Below, one piece after another: positions 29,199 to 62,924 of a stretch of 64,000 nt of DNA. Within the stretch, counting starts at the first letter, position 1. Every line of letters starts with the position of its first letter. The DNA comes from Xestospongia muta (lineage: Eukaryota > Porifera > Demospongiae > Haplosclerida > Petrosiidae): assembly GCA_963693285.1 (NCBI GenBank), contig OY848922.1, positions 2,592,923 through 2,656,922 on the forward strand. The letters are read 5' to 3'. Under the pieces are notes generated by a model. The model did not search any database. It saw only the letters and a program-made list of their open reading frames with translations, and had not been told where the DNA came from. The position numbers were made by a program, and so were the translations under genes.

Positions 29199-31789
29199 TT
29201 AGTTGATAGGTTGTAATTTAATCCATTCTTTAAGTGCTCTCTTTTGCTTAAAATTACACTTACAAGTGATTCCGTACGATTTGTCAATAACTTTGAAATG
29301 TGGTATCAATACAACCTGATCACTATCATCTACAATCACTGGTAGACCTCCACGTATTAATACATGAGGTAATTTGATACTACGAATCTTTCGAACACCC
29401 TTTTGAAGAAGTTGATTATCTCGATCAAGCAAATGACGAATATAAAACGTTTGAGGACTACAATTTGGTTTCTTGTTCGATAATTGATGACCTTGAGACA
29501 AATGGGAGAGTGTTATATTAAAACGATTATCCCAATGGACCATCTCTCTGATTTTGATAGGTGTTAGGTAACTTGGGTTATCTCGTTCTATTTTTGGAGG
29601 TCGATGACGAGCGATACAAAAACAACTCTCATTGACAGGAAAGACAATACAATTGGCAATGTTAAAATTTCTTGTCATACGACCATCTTCAAAGTAGTTA
29701 TATAACTGACTCATAGTCTTGCTACGAAATGATTTAAATGTTCCAGTAACATATTGTATTATCACTTGTAGTAATCTAAGAGCTACTGGACGAGACTGTT
29801 GAAAGAATGTACTATAGTCAATGAGAACATGACCATATTCCTTGTTTATCTTTGTCCCTTTGTCTAAAGCTTGATGTACTAGGAGAAAAAAATGTAAAGA
29901 AAAGATTAAAATTAACATAGAACTGTGTTATTACATTATAATTCTTGCTTCTATATCTTTTGTTAATATTAAAAACCTCATTTAGCTAGTGATATACATA
30001 ATCTCATTATAGTGTGTCTGTATTCATACTCCAGACCACTTTAATTATTAATTGTTTATAATTTACACATTTTGTTTCAAATAATTCACATTAGCAACTT
30101 ACACAAGTTAATTTTCACAATCATATCTTATGATTTAATTTTCACACACTTGTCTCTTTGTGAAAATTAAATACCAGTGAGAAACCCACAAATACATTAT
30201 TTTTATTTTTACCTCCATTTTCAGCTTTTCTTCTTGCATTAGCACATGTTTTACTAAAATCAACAATTCCTTCTTGTAAATGAGGATAGTCATCCATGAC
30301 TTGTCTAATAACATTACGCCAGAACACAGGATGAGAATTGGTTGGGTCTTCAATCCAAGTTAAGTTATTGTCTATACAAACTTGTCTCAGTGAGTCCTAG
30401 CATAAGTAGTTTATATAAAGACATTATATTAGAATTAGATACTTTGTTAAAGTCAAGTAAAGGTCTGCATATAGTGACATGAGGATTGTAGTCAAATTGT
30501 ATAACAGGTAGGATACCAGCAAGACCATCAAATCTACTATTTCTTGCCAAACGATACATCACTGTCTCTAATAAAAGAAATTAAAAATGAAAGAACAAGT
30601 CAACAATCAATATGACCTATAAAACTGTTCATCCATCCATCAGTCTGTTTATTGATCCATCCATCTATCAATCTGTCTGTTGATCCATCCATCCATTAGT
30701 ATATCTATTTATCCATCCATCCATCGCCTGTCTATATATCCATCCATCCATCCATCAATCTGTCTATATATCCATCCATCCATCAATCTGTCTATATATC
30801 CATCTATTCATTAGTATGCCTATTCATTGATCCATCCATCAATCCATCTATTGGTCCATCCATTCATCAGTCTGTCCATTGATCCATTCATTAATCTATC
30901 TATTGATCCATTGATCCATCAGTATATCTATTTATCTATCCATCTATCGCCTGTCTATATATCCATTGATCCATCGCCTGTCTATATATCCATCCATCCA
31001 TCCATTCATTAGTATGTCTATTCATTCATCTATCCATTAATCTATCTTTACCTAACTGATCATTTTGGTGATGTCCTACTAATAATACTTTAAGATTCCT
31101 TTCAGCACATACATCAAGTAATGATTGATATCGCTTATCACGACATGCTGTTTGAATTCTTCCGTGAGTTGGAAGACCCTCAGGCCATTTCAGAGTCACT
31201 AGTTCATGATCAGCTCCTGTATTTATTATTTATTAATTAAGTAATTAAAGATATCTAACCTAGCCTTTTGACAATATCACCAGCCTTTATTGCCTCATCT
31301 CTACTCTCTGGTCGAATTCTATACAATAAATAATACAAATTAATCTGTTAATGGCTATCATTATATCTATATCAAGGCTCATTAGTGATCCACTATCATA
31401 TCAAGTACTACTGGGTTGAAGGATAATTTCTTAAAACCAGAGTGTTATATTCCAATGAAAAATTATTGCTCACTAACATAATATTTTTATCAATCAATTT
31501 GACATCAAATCCTAGGAGTGTATTTCACTGATTATTTTATGATCCCAGTGATGTCTCAGACAATATTTGACTCACTGGTGATCCACAGTTATACCTAGGA
31601 CATTTTTAAAGACTTTTGTGGCAAGATACAAAAGTGCAATACTATCACTGCCTCCAGAAACAGCTACTCCTAGATGTACAGATATAAAGATAGCTACCAT
31701 AAATTCTACTATATGAACTAACCAACAGATGAAGTCTGTGGAATTGTCAATCGAGAGAGTACAGTAGAAAAGGTATTAATAGACACCAT
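29199..31789 (-). CDS. tRNA(Ile)-lysidine synthetase-like, probably mitochondrial
   Basis: Seven exons (31789-31723, 31669-31576, 31318-31260, 31216-31052, 30567-30443, 30396-30213, 29878-29199) give about 457 aa. It matches TilS: PP-loop [16 protein letters not shown] at ~23-40, [29 protein letters not shown], the [20 protein letters not shown] signature, a CRPLLDFNK block and [19 protein letters not shown]. The enzyme converts C34 of tRNA-Ile(CAU) to lysidine so that it reads AUA. The N-terminus ([18 protein letters not shown]) is basic and hydroxylated with no acidic residue, consistent with mitochondrial import. Demosponge mitochondria use AUA for Ile and encode tRNA-Ile(CAU), which would explain its retention. 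The C-terminal ~220 aa is diverged. Intron 4 holds an ATCC repeat. Confidence 0.88.
30628..31048. repeat. Degenerate (ATCC)n/(CATC)n repeat in TilS-like gene intron
   Basis: Many imperfect ATCCATCC and TATATATCCATCC blocks over ~420 bp. The apparent frame [13 protein letters not shown] is low-complexity intron sequence. Confidence 0.9.
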
Positions 31790-32413
31790 TTGTAATTAGA
31801 CCACAACCACGTGCGTGCTTTGAGGGAGTGACATGGTACTAGAGAATTAATACTGGTAAAACATTTGATCTGTGATTTTGCGTACAGACACGAAGTAAGT
31901 TCTGTGCTATGCACTGCTTTTGGACACATTTTTAAACACAGTGTAACAAGATGAATTGTTTTATGTTCACTTTAGTAATGATAATCTGTGTTTAAAAGGA
32001 TTTCTATATTCTATGTTCATTACAATCCATAGTATGACTGAAGGTAGGTAGGTATCTTGAGGTATCTGCAACTAATATTTTAGATGACCTCTATATGAAA
32101 AACTACACCAAACATTAAGTATTTTGTAGTTGAAATAGACAAGTTGAGTCTGACTCCATGGTGGCATTAAAGCTAAAAAACATTCAGGAGTCTGACCATC
32201 CCAGTAAAAAGGACGGAACTAATTATCTAAGTACCGTTGACTGAAGGTATCAACAACTAATATCAGGAGCTAATAAAAATTATAAGAGGCTACTATGTGA
32301 AACAACCCACCAGACAAATATTTTGTAAGTTATTAAACACACAATTTGAGAGAGAGGTATTCAATACCTCCAAAAAAACCAATCAAGTATATAAGCTACA
32401 AAAATAACTCTTT
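31790..32413. other. Short intergenic gap
   Basis: This is the upstream flank of the TilS-like gene and the 3' flank of the ubiquitin-ZU5-Death-MATH gene. I see no exon here. The frame-shifted MATH tail (see that gene) ends at 32414. Confidence 0.5.
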
Positions 32414-32531
32414 CTATAAAGCATAATTTAAGATACAGGTTACACAAAATTTGAGGCAGTCATCTATTAAATATTGACAGTTCTTCTCTTTGTTCTCTTC
32501 TAGTTCTGATAGTAAGAGAGGTGAAGAAACA

Positions 32532-37415
<4,884 letters not shown>

Positions 37416-39618
37416 ATGGTGAGTCTCTCTAAGTTTCTTAGCTACTTTCTTTTTTCTCTGTGAACAGGGTACTCCAGTGAAAGATGTCCAACTTCCAGAT
37501 AATCCAGCATTGAAATCACTTCTATTGGATAAACATGCTTCATATATTGAAGCTTTTGAAAAGGACAAAGATGACTATGTAAATAAATACCAATAATGTT
37601 ATAATTATTAAAGCTATTGTTCTCATTTGATAGGATTATTGTATGACAGAGTTTTTACGAATAAGTGGTATATATTGGGGCTTAACAGCCATGGATCTTA
37701 TGGGACAACTTCATCGTATGAACAAAACTGAGGTATTAGACTATGTACGTTCCTGCTATCATAGTTCAGGTGGATTTAGTCCAGCTCCATGTCATGATCC
37801 ACATCTCCTATATACACTAAGTGCTATACAAGTAAGTAATATATCATAAGTACAACTTACTAGTTTAGTATTAACAAATGAACATTGATACTTAGTGATA
37901 TAATATAAATGATCATTTGTTAAATAAATTAAAATTGTAAGCAAAATTTTTGGAAACTTTCTTGTTGTATAATGTATCACCTGCTAACCACATATCTAAA
38001 ACCCGAGTAGTTAAATCTGATTGGTCTATTAAAATTAGATCAAATTATGTGATCTTTTTAGATCCTTCTCAAATCATGACAAAAAAGACTAAAGATCTAA
38101 CTTACTAGACTAGTATTTTAAAATATATGACTGCATTAGTTACGTATGAAGAATGACTATTTTCATTACATATTACCTCAATAACCTAACTATAAAGTTC
38201 ACTCCACCCACTATGTACTACCATATACTGGGAATTATTGGCGGCAATAAAATTTGGCGGAATTGAAACATTTTATAATCGGCGAGATTAAATTTGACGA
38301 ATTTAGCACATGTCTCGTTACCACACCCACTTTAATGAAATAAATGGAGTTCAGGTTTGACTCTGGCTACCATGTGTACAAAAATGTGGGTGTGGTGACT
38401 ATGTGATTGAAATTCGCTAATTCGCCAAATTTTAACGGTCGCCAATAAATCCTAGTATATGGTATATCTATTTCTCTCATAGATTCTTACATTATACAAT
38501 GAATTAGACATCATTGATAAAGAGACTGTTGTCCAATTTGTTATCGGTCTACAACAACCAAATGGGTCATTTACCGGTGATAAATGGGGTAAGATATATT
38601 GTCAATGTTAGTCCTCATAACTGTATGTTATAGGTGAAGTGGACACTAGGTTCTCTTTTTGTGCACTAGCAACTGTAGCACTACTAGTAAGTATTGACAT
38701 ACTCATAAGACTGATGCTCATACCAGTAGTCTCATACTTAGATCATCATACTGGTATTGTAGTATCAGAATCAATTTTGACTTTATAATATGATGTTGAT
38801 GCACTTACTAAATATTACAGGGCCGTATGGATGCTGTTAATGTTGATAAAGCTGTTGAATTTATTTTAGCATGTATGAACTTTGATGGTGGATTTGGTGT
38901 TGCTCCAGGCTCTGAATCACATGCAGGCCAGGTATCAAATAGAGCTCATATATTGAAAAAAATGATTTTAATTTTTGTGGCAACATAGAATTACTGTACC
39001 ATATCTTGTTAATAATAATTATGATACACAGGTATACTGTTGTGTTGGTGCATTAGCCATTACTGGTAGACTGTATGAAATCAATGCAGATCAACTAGGA
39101 TGGTGGCTTTGTGAACGGCAGCTTCCCTCAGGAGGTTTAAATGGTAAAATATCATATTTCACATATCAAATGTAACTGTGTGTTCAGGTCGTCCGGAGAA
39201 GCTACCTGATGTTTGTTACTCATGGTGGGTATTAGCATCATTAGATATGATTGGACGAATACACTGGATTGATAAGGTAACAATATATATATATACCATC
39301 TCATGAAATGATAGTCATCTTATAATTTCTTTTTGTACTTTTAAGGAAAAATTAACTGGTTTTATTCTTGCAAGTCAAGATGAAGAGACTGGCGGATTTG
39401 CTGATCGACCTGGAGATTTGGTAAATGGGATGTGCCCCTATTAATTAACAGTCTCATTATTACAATCTATATAGGTGGATCCATTTCATACTTTATTTGG
39501 TTTAGCAGGATTGTCGTTGCTTGGCAACAAACAGATCAAACCAGTTAATCCAGTTTTTTGTTTACCCCAAGATGTAATAGACAGGATAGGACTAAAATGT
39601 AAATTGTTAACTGATTAG
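37416..39618 (+). CDS. RABGGTB: Rab geranylgeranyltransferase beta subunit
   Basis: Ten exons. The first coding exon is only ATG (37416-37418); then 37468-37578, 37634-37831, 38483-38588, 38634-38686, 38821-38931, 39032-39143, 39188-39276, 39346-39420 and 39475-39618. About 331 aa, the family length. Highly conserved: [89 protein letters not shown]. The zinc site D/C/H is present (VDTRFSFCA aside, LPDVCYSWW and DPFHTLFG). The enzyme attaches geranylgeranyl groups to Rab GTPases with the alpha subunit and REP. It sits between the two ubiquitin-Death fusion genes. Intron 3 carries a MITE. Confidence 0.96.
38221..38462. mobile_element. MITE with TA target duplication, RABGGTB intron 3
   Basis: TIRs CCATATACTGGGAATTATTG and, at the right, TAAATCCTAGTATATGG. 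Inner arms also pair (AAAATTTGGCGGAATT with AATTCGCCAAATTTT). Flanking TA on both sides suggests a Tc1/mariner-type non-autonomous element. Confidence 0.82.
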
Positions 39619-40266
39619 TTCGTATATTTTTAATATCATAGACACTAATAAAAACTGAATCAGAGCAATTTGTATTAAGAAATGAATAAGTCATACTTAT
39701 TTATGTTCTTAGCCTGCCTCTTTTTTCATATTAAACAAATATAATCTAACATAATCATATGCAACTTGAGCTTGAGGTTCCTTGATACCATGTTACATTT
39801 GGTATCTATTGTAGAATACTGGAAGTTCAGCATACACGTATGTATGCCAGTAATGATTAATACAATTATTAAAACTTCAACGAGGTAGCTATATTTAATA
39901 TGAGATATACACAAACCATGAAATAAAATCAGACTGCATAATAGCATCAGTTCTAGTATGTACTGATCTATTGAACTCAGTAGTTTGTCTTCAAATCCTT
40001 TCTGTCCAAATGTTTGAGAACGAGACTGTACATACTTATTATATTTGTTAATTCACAGTAGATTATCAACTGATGTTAGCCAATGATTAACAGAGAGAAT
40101 GACATGTAGGACAGTTCTGGTTGATCAACGTATCTACAGTCTATATATAGAGCGCTTTGGTTCCCAGCACGTTAACACCAACTTAACGGTACTTCCTGCA
40201 TCAAAGAAATTTCAATTTTATTTTTTACGTAAAACTTCAATTATTCCGAGCCGGCACCGAACGACC
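39619..40266. other. Gap between RABGGTB and the HOIP-like gene
   Basis: No exon seen. It contains the RABGGTB 3' flank and the promoter of the next gene, whose likely TATA box is at 40141-40150. Confidence 0.6.
40141..40150 (+). promoter_or_regulatory. Probable TATA box of the HOIP-like fusion gene
   Basis: CTATATATAG lies ~125 bp upstream of the ATG at 40267, in the correct orientation for a core promoter. Confidence 0.45.
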
Positions 40267-49108
<8,842 letters not shown>

Positions 49109-49584
49109 CATGACTTTTGTGATAGATAGAATTTTTAACATGTAACAATGTAGTGTGTGAAATATTCATAATAATAGAATTTTTTGGAAACCCATTTTAA
49201 GGAATGACTGATCCTCTACCAACGTCAATGGCAATGTTAAATTATAGTTATGTTAAACTTTCATCATAGAACATTTTGGTCAACTGGACCTTCTGCAGAT
49301 TAAATTACTTAACTATAATTTTATGGTGTAGATTGACTTTGCACATATACAATTGTAATCAATTCAAAATATCTCAAGACCTTACCAATTAGAGGTGTCC
49401 TTATATTACGTTATAAATATTGTAACATAGATTACAACTGTAGTACATGATCTTCCAGTCACATTTTAGATCCATATTTTATCTTTTACATCTTGTAATA
49501 ATTATTTATTAACTAATAACATACTAACTAATGAATAATATCAACTGATTATTAATTTTAAATGAATATTTAAATTAAGTTTTC
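49109..49584. other. Intergenic between convergent HOIP-like gene and PPAN
   Basis: AT-rich 3' flanks only; no gene or structured element recognised. Confidence 0.7.
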
Positions 49585-52500
49585 TTATTTATTTCTGTTT
49601 GCTTTTTTACGAAATACTGTTCCTGTATAGATCTTTTTCACTGGCTTAGTACTGTCTTTTGAGTCTCCTTTTGAATATTGAAATTTCTTGGTTTTACCTT
49701 TTGTTTCCATAGTAACCAATTTAGTCCTTTTCAAAGGTGGTCCTCTAGACTTTGAGAAATCTGGTGCAGTTCGTTTTTTCCTCTTCTGTGTACTCACCAA
49801 AGGTTGTCTTGGTCTTGATGTCAGTGACAATTCTACAAGAAAAAGTAAGTAAATGTCATTTTACAGCTGAACATTTTTGGAGGATACTACTAAGTAGACT
49901 TTATATTTGGGACACCTGTTCTAATAATATTAATATTTACATTATACAATCTTTATATTAAGCTCATTACTATACTAAGGATAGTTCCAAGCCCATATGG
50001 AAAACTATTACACAATACTGTATACCTGGATCAGGTGCCACACCCACTTCTTGTCGATAATATTCAGCATCATCATCACCATCACTATCTCTCTCCTCCT
50101 CCACTAATGTTGTTATCCCTTGACGTATATGTTCTTCCTTCCTATAACATACTGTAATGTGAACAGTATGCGAGCATAATCCATTAACTAACCTTCTTCT
50201 TTCTTTTTCTCTCTCTTTTCTTTTCACATTTACTTCCTGTTCACGTTTTCTAACAAGTTTTAATCGTCTATTTAAAAAAACATAATACATTATTTGATAT
50301 TTAGAACTACTAGTCATTATATCTACTGGTTATTATTATATCTACTGGTTATTATATCTACTGGTTACTATTATATCTACTGGTTACTATTATATCTACT
50401 GGTTATTATATCTACTGGTCATTATATCTACTGGTTATTATATGTACTGGTTATTATATCTACTGGTCATTATATCTACTGGTTATTATATGTACTGGTC
50501 ATTATATCTACTGGTCATTATATCTACTGGTTATTATATCTACTGGTCATTATATCTACTGGTTATTATATGTACTGGTCATTATATCTACTGGTCATTA
50601 TATCTACTGGTTATTATATCTACTGGTCATTATATCTACTGGTTATTATTATATCTACTGGTTATTATATCTACTGGTTACTATTATATCTACTGGTTAT
50701 TATATCTACTGGTTATTATATCTACTGGTCATTATATCTACTGGTTATTATTATATCTATTGGTTATTATATCTACTGGTCATTATATCTACTGGTTATT
50801 ATTATATCTATTGGTTATTATATCTACTGGTCATTATATCTACTGGTTATTATTATATCTACTGGTTACTATTATATCTACTGGTTATTATATCTACTGG
50901 TCATTATATCTACTGGTTATTATTATATCTATTGGTTATTATATCTACTGGTCATTATATCTACTGGTTATTATTATATCTACTGGCTATTATATCTTGC
51001 CTTCTTTCTTTAAATAGCTTTCTCAATTGTTTCATTTCCTTTGATGTTTTCTGAACTATAAAGTCATAATAAATACACCTACAAACAGTGGACAAAATAT
51101 CTTACTAAATTCATGATGTAATACTTCTCCAGCACATAGTCCAGCCTCTATTTTTACCAGTTGTAATGTTAGTCTAGGACCAAGCTGTAATTGTAAATGA
51201 AAGAATACAATAAACCTCTCATAAAGGACACTTTAAAGTTATGTATACTAGGCACTTGTTCTAGTTTCATATTAAGGTTCTCTTGTACTAAGACAATTTA
51301 CAATATTCTTAAAGTATCTTCTACAGGTACCATTTATTCTTATATACCTCATATAATTTGACTGCACTTTGTTGTTGTTTGATGTTACCACGACCTGGAA
51401 CATCTTGTGCTAATGTCACTTCACCTTCAGCTTCTTCTGCCTCACTCTCTGATGCACCACCACTAAATCAACAAAGCCACACCCTCTAACATTATAACAA
51501 TAAGGGGACTTACCCTAATACATATTCACTAATGTCTTCATATCTACTTAAATTAGGTATCCTTGATTGAGCAATTTTTCGTACTCCACGACTCACTCCA
51601 CGAGGAACAACTTTAATGCCACTGGAAGCAGAAATGGTTACATTATTACAATATAACTTGACCATCAATATAATATTATCAGGGTCTTAATGGACAGTCA
51701 CTCATTCATTCATCCATCTCACATTTGTCATTCATCCATTCATCATATCTGTTTAGTCAGTAATCCATCTATCCACCAATTCATTAATGTATTAACTTAC
51801 TAATGTCTGAATTCTATTTGTTGGGAGTTCTTGTTATAATTCCACAAGACACATCGTTTCATATTAGCCAGTTTCACCTTTAAAAATATAAGCCACACCC
51901 CTTTAATTAATATAAACCATCATACTTCACTTACCGTTTGTAAATTGAGTGTAGGAAACATATTTTGAAACATTGTCATCATTAATTTTGCTGGTTTGTT
52001 GTCCGGAGAAAAGTTATTGAGTACCAACTAGTTATAAAGGAAACATAGTAACCATAGCAACACAAAGAATGCTTTACCATAGCAGGAGTGACAAACATAT
52101 TAGTATGTATAGGAGGTGGTTTTGATGCAGCTGCAATCACTTCTCTTGCAAGAGAAAACTGGAAAAGCATTCAATTATAGTATAATTGAGTAGGAACTTC
52201 CCCATTTACCTGTGTGACATGAAAGGTAATTGTAGGTCCTCGGGGTAGTTTAGCAATTTTTAAGTTAACATGTTCGTTGGTCTTTGAGATCATAATAAAA
52301 TGGGTGACTCCAAGAGGTCCAGCAATGTGAACAAAATCTTTCAATATGTTTCTTCTAGTCACCTAGTCAAAACAAAATGAGGAAATACAAATACGATCCT
52401 ATCATTAGTACCTTTAATTGAGATGCTGTAAAGGGTTCCATAGTTTGACGTAAGTCTACAATTAATTCATGAAGAAGTCGACCCACTCTACCTCGTTCCA

Positions 52501-52634
52501 TGACAAACGTTTGAGGTGGCTTTGGACCGATACCTGTACTGTTGTCATCTTCAGTATGAGTCCTTTTCTTTTTCTGTCAGACGATAGTTATAAAATATAT
52601 TAACAATTTTGCTTACTCTTCTTGTCTTGCCCAT
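49585..52634 (-). CDS. PPAN: Ribosome biogenesis factor Peter Pan / Ssf1 (Brix domain)
   Basis: About 13 exons from ATG 52634 (MGKTRR|KKKRTHTEDDN) to the stop at 49585. Clear exons: 52573-52412, 52362-52210, 52158-52078, 52027-51935, 51876-51801, 51621-51514, 51462-51348, 51184-51106, ~51057-50999, ~50269-50193, ~50143-50028 and ~49831-49585. The Brix domain reads FVMERGRVGRLLHELIVDLR, VAGPLGVTHF-like IAGPLGVTHFIMISKT, LPRGPTITFHV, LNNFSPDNKP, MMTMFQNMFP, IKVVPRGVSRGVRK, and the sigma70-like GPRLTLQLVKIEAGL. A lysine-arginine-rich tail is nucleolar in type. It acts in 60S subunit assembly with Rpf2-class partners. The intron after ~50999 begins GC, not GT, and is almost entirely a minisatellite. 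Confidence 0.9.
50313..50996. repeat. 16-19-bp minisatellite filling a PPAN intron
   Basis: About 40 units of ATTATATCTACTGGTY (with ATT insertions) span ~680 bp. It begins next to the upstream exon and ends near the next. The long YWLLYLLVIISTG-type frames are artefacts. Confidence 0.95.
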
Positions 52635-53029
52635 GGTGTAACTGTAGCCACGTGTTATTCTAGTTAACCAATCAGATTTGCTAAACCGCGTGTTACGTTA
52701 TGCAACCATAGTCTACATCTTACTCTCCTGGCTCAAGTAACTGTAGAATAAAAGAGTAAATGTGTGAAACTAGGGCCCCCTGCCTATATATGATAGCATT
52801 GGCCTTGACACAAATTCAAAGTGAAATTATTGCGACGATGGAGTAGTTGACAATACAGTATACATAAATTTGCTTAGATTCTTGAAGAATAACTCACCCA
52901 ACATCCACTAAGGAATATATATCTATGAATCTATATCATTATCTTATTAGCAATCAATTACATAGGAGTCACATCAAAATCACATATTAAGTAAAATTAT
53001 TTTTCATTAATATGTATTCTTATAATCTG

Positions 53030-53938
53030 TTATCCAGTTAGTTGATCTGAAAACACGCCAAAATATTTTTCTTTCTTAATTGGAAGTTCACCTCCAGTAT
53101 ACATACGTATAGTATCACTTTTGTGTTCTCCTTTTACCTCATCTACTATTCTTTTAGCTTCAACATTTATTTCGTAAGGAATTTGAATAACAAATGTTTG
53201 TATTGACTCGACTCCTTTGGCTAGTTTTAATAACAAAAAACGTGCAATATTTCCATTATCAGCTAGCACTGGAGCTAAACGATATCCATCTTCCCTGACA
53301 TTGATAGTTTCTCTAATTGTAGCAAAACCTACTACATCTCCATTATCATTAACAGCTACTATTGCTGTATGTGTAGGTAAGGTAATCCACTTTTCTAAAA
53401 TTCCTGCTCGAGCAAATTTGAAACCGATCACATCTTCAACATATAGCTTCAACTTAGCAAAGTCAATTTCAGTAGCTGATTTAATGATAATGCCATCATC
53501 AGGTGGTGTCATGTTGCTGTAAGCTTGAAGAATAAATGTCACAAAAAGGTAATAATTGCTACCTTTCCAAGCTCTTTTAAATCCTTCTCTCTCGTACAAT
53601 GGAGCAACTGATACGACAGAATCAAGACCAAGATTTATTTTAGGATCAATAGCCGCTCGTGCTGTTTTCCATGTTTTGAAGGCAAAACCTTTGCCACGAT
53701 GCTCCTCTTCACAGAAGTAAAATCCTACCCAACCATAAGTATCATTTTGCTGTAACATAGCCACACCAGTGATCATTTCACCATTTAGTTCACCTACATA
53801 TACTCCTGCCCCTTCAGGTCCAGCAATCCAAAACAATTCATCATCCATCTTACCTGGTAGCCATGTTAATCTCTTCAAACTATCTAATATATAATCGTGT
53901 ATCAATTCTTTAGTAACTTTGCTGACTTTTAACTCCAT
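53030..53938 (-). CDS. GNAT-family N-acetyltransferase, intronless
   Basis: A single exon of 302 aa. Start at MELKVSKVTKELIHDYILDS; twelve more residues upstream start at GTG and are not used. The N-terminal GNAT fold (residues ~1-140) has VYVGELNGEMITGVAMLQQN, GWVGFYFCEEEHRGKGFAFK with the acetyl-CoA loop R-G-K-G-F-A, and SVAPLYEREGFKRAWKG. A second, weaker GNAT-like half (~150-290) contains FARAGILEKWITLPTHTAIV and GDVVGFATIRE, as in two-domain proteins with an Acetyltransf_18-like C-terminal half. Substrate unknown. It is the only clearly intronless gene here besides polyubiquitin; lateral origin or retroposition is possible. Confidence 0.85.
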   Translation of the reverse strand: MELKVSKVTKELIHDYILDSLKRLTWLPGKMDDELFWIAGPEGAGVYVGELNGEMITGVAMLQQNDTYGWVGFYFCEEEHRGKGFAFKTWKTARAAIDPKINLGLDSVVSVAPLYEREGFKRAWKGSNYYLFVTFILQAYSNMTPPDDGIIIKSATEIDFAKLKLYVEDVIGFKFARAGILEKWITLPTHTAIVAVNDNGDVVGFATIRETINVREDGYRLAPVLADNGNIARFLLLKLAKGVESIQTFVIQIPYEINVEAKRIVDEVKGEHKSDTIRMYTGGELPIKKEKYFGVFSDQLTG

Positions 53939-54390
53939 TTTATTAAAGTTGTTCCTATAATGTTGCCACGCCACGCCCTCTAACGCTAGTGAGTGGGTGA
54001 TGCTACGGGGAAAAATATAGGTAACAACGTAGTATTGTATTCTGTATATTATTGATATGATTTCTCAGTTATTATGCATACTGACTTATTAACCCATGGT
54101 GCATCACTTCTTAATTTAGTACCATAGAGTAATTCTACTGTCTTTCCTACTGGCATCTTCAGTGAAAGCAAAATGATGTATTTGTTTAATTAAACTTGAA
54201 GTTTGAAGACTGAACAAGATGGTATGTGTATGTATTTCTCATCATGCAGGTTCCCAGCAAATACTGAGGCAGAAATACTTTCAACTCAGTTAAACTTTGA
54301 ACTCTGCACTCACAGCTCAAAAAGGTCATAATGAATTGACAATCATTATGTGTCTTCTTATTTTGAACGCCAAGTCATTTATGACGCAGA
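53939..54390. other. Upstream region between GNAT and HSPA5
   Basis: No exon seen. The HSPA5 promoter begins at about 54390. Confidence 0.6.
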
Positions 54391-54503
54391 CCAATCAAAT
54401 CTTTCCACTTGCCAATACTGACCAATCATATTTTCCAGCGTGCAACAATAGAAAACGCCCAAAAACGGGCGTGGCTCAATTGGACCAATGAGATTGCTCC
54501 ACA
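54391..54503 (+). promoter_or_regulatory. Three ER-stress-element-like sites upstream of HSPA5
   Basis: CCAAT-N9-CCACT at 54391-54409, CCAAT-N9-CAGCG at 54422-54440, and CCAAT-N9-CCACA at 54485-54503. The ERSE consensus is CCAAT-N9-CCACG, bound by NF-Y and ATF6/XBP1. A TATA-like TGCATAAAAG follows at 54531. Confidence 0.65.
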
Positions 54504-54626
54504 TACGAGAACAGCGCTACTTTCGCAGACTGCATAAAAGTCATTCGAACAACTCGCCTTCACAAATTCCTTACCGTTTTCACGAAGAGGAGAGATTTTA
54601 GAAGTTTCTTAGAAAGATATTTCAAT

Positions 54627-57025
<2,399 letters not shown>

Positions 57026-57592
57026 TTATTCAATAATGATTTTTCCTCTTTTTAAAAACACCCACTTACATTACACATAAACACTATACTAACATGTATA
57101 ATATAATTTTGTGATTTGCATAGATGTTTGCAAACTAACACATAATCTGTTATAGACTGGTGATTTTAACAGCTTCTGTTCAACAATATAATTTCACAGT
57201 ACATGCCAAACCTTCCTAGCCATTCTACTACCTCATGTCATACATACGTGTATTACATGTAGTTTAGCAAGTTAGCCCCTCCTCCTATTAGCTGATAGTT
57301 ATCAAAAGGAGGCAGGACTGGCCCGCTACACTAATAATATGTATATACTTACATCACTAATGTATGAGTGAACCTGATAATATAATACATGTATGAAACA
57401 CATGTATGTATGAAGACAATAAACAGACATACATTAACCAATAACACTGTTACACTCAATAAGAAAAAAAAGAATTATAATAATTACAACAAATAATATT
57501 TATATTTTTCTAATGAAGAAAAAAGGAGTTTGAATTTACTCATTTCATTCCATTCGAGTAGTAGTTGTAATAAACAAAATATACTTCATTTT
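57026..57592. other. Convergent 3' flanks of HSPA5 and VAV
   Basis: AT-rich, no gene recognised. Probable untranslated regions of both neighbours. Confidence 0.6.
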
Positions 57593-62846
<5,254 letters not shown>

Positions 62847-62924
62847 AAAACACAACAATAGAGCAGCAGCTACTTAATTTGACATTAGTAAGTTAGATAA
62901 GTGTGAATAGAGCTCTGGACTATT

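Noticed and set aside
50294..51017. 190-240 aa open frames rich in YWLLYLLV
   Set aside because: These are the three readings of one minisatellite in a PPAN intron, all equally open, with no start context or homology.
53030..53974. Bacterial contamination as the source of the GNAT gene
   Set aside because: Base composition and flanks match the rest of the contig and it lies between intron-bearing animal genes.
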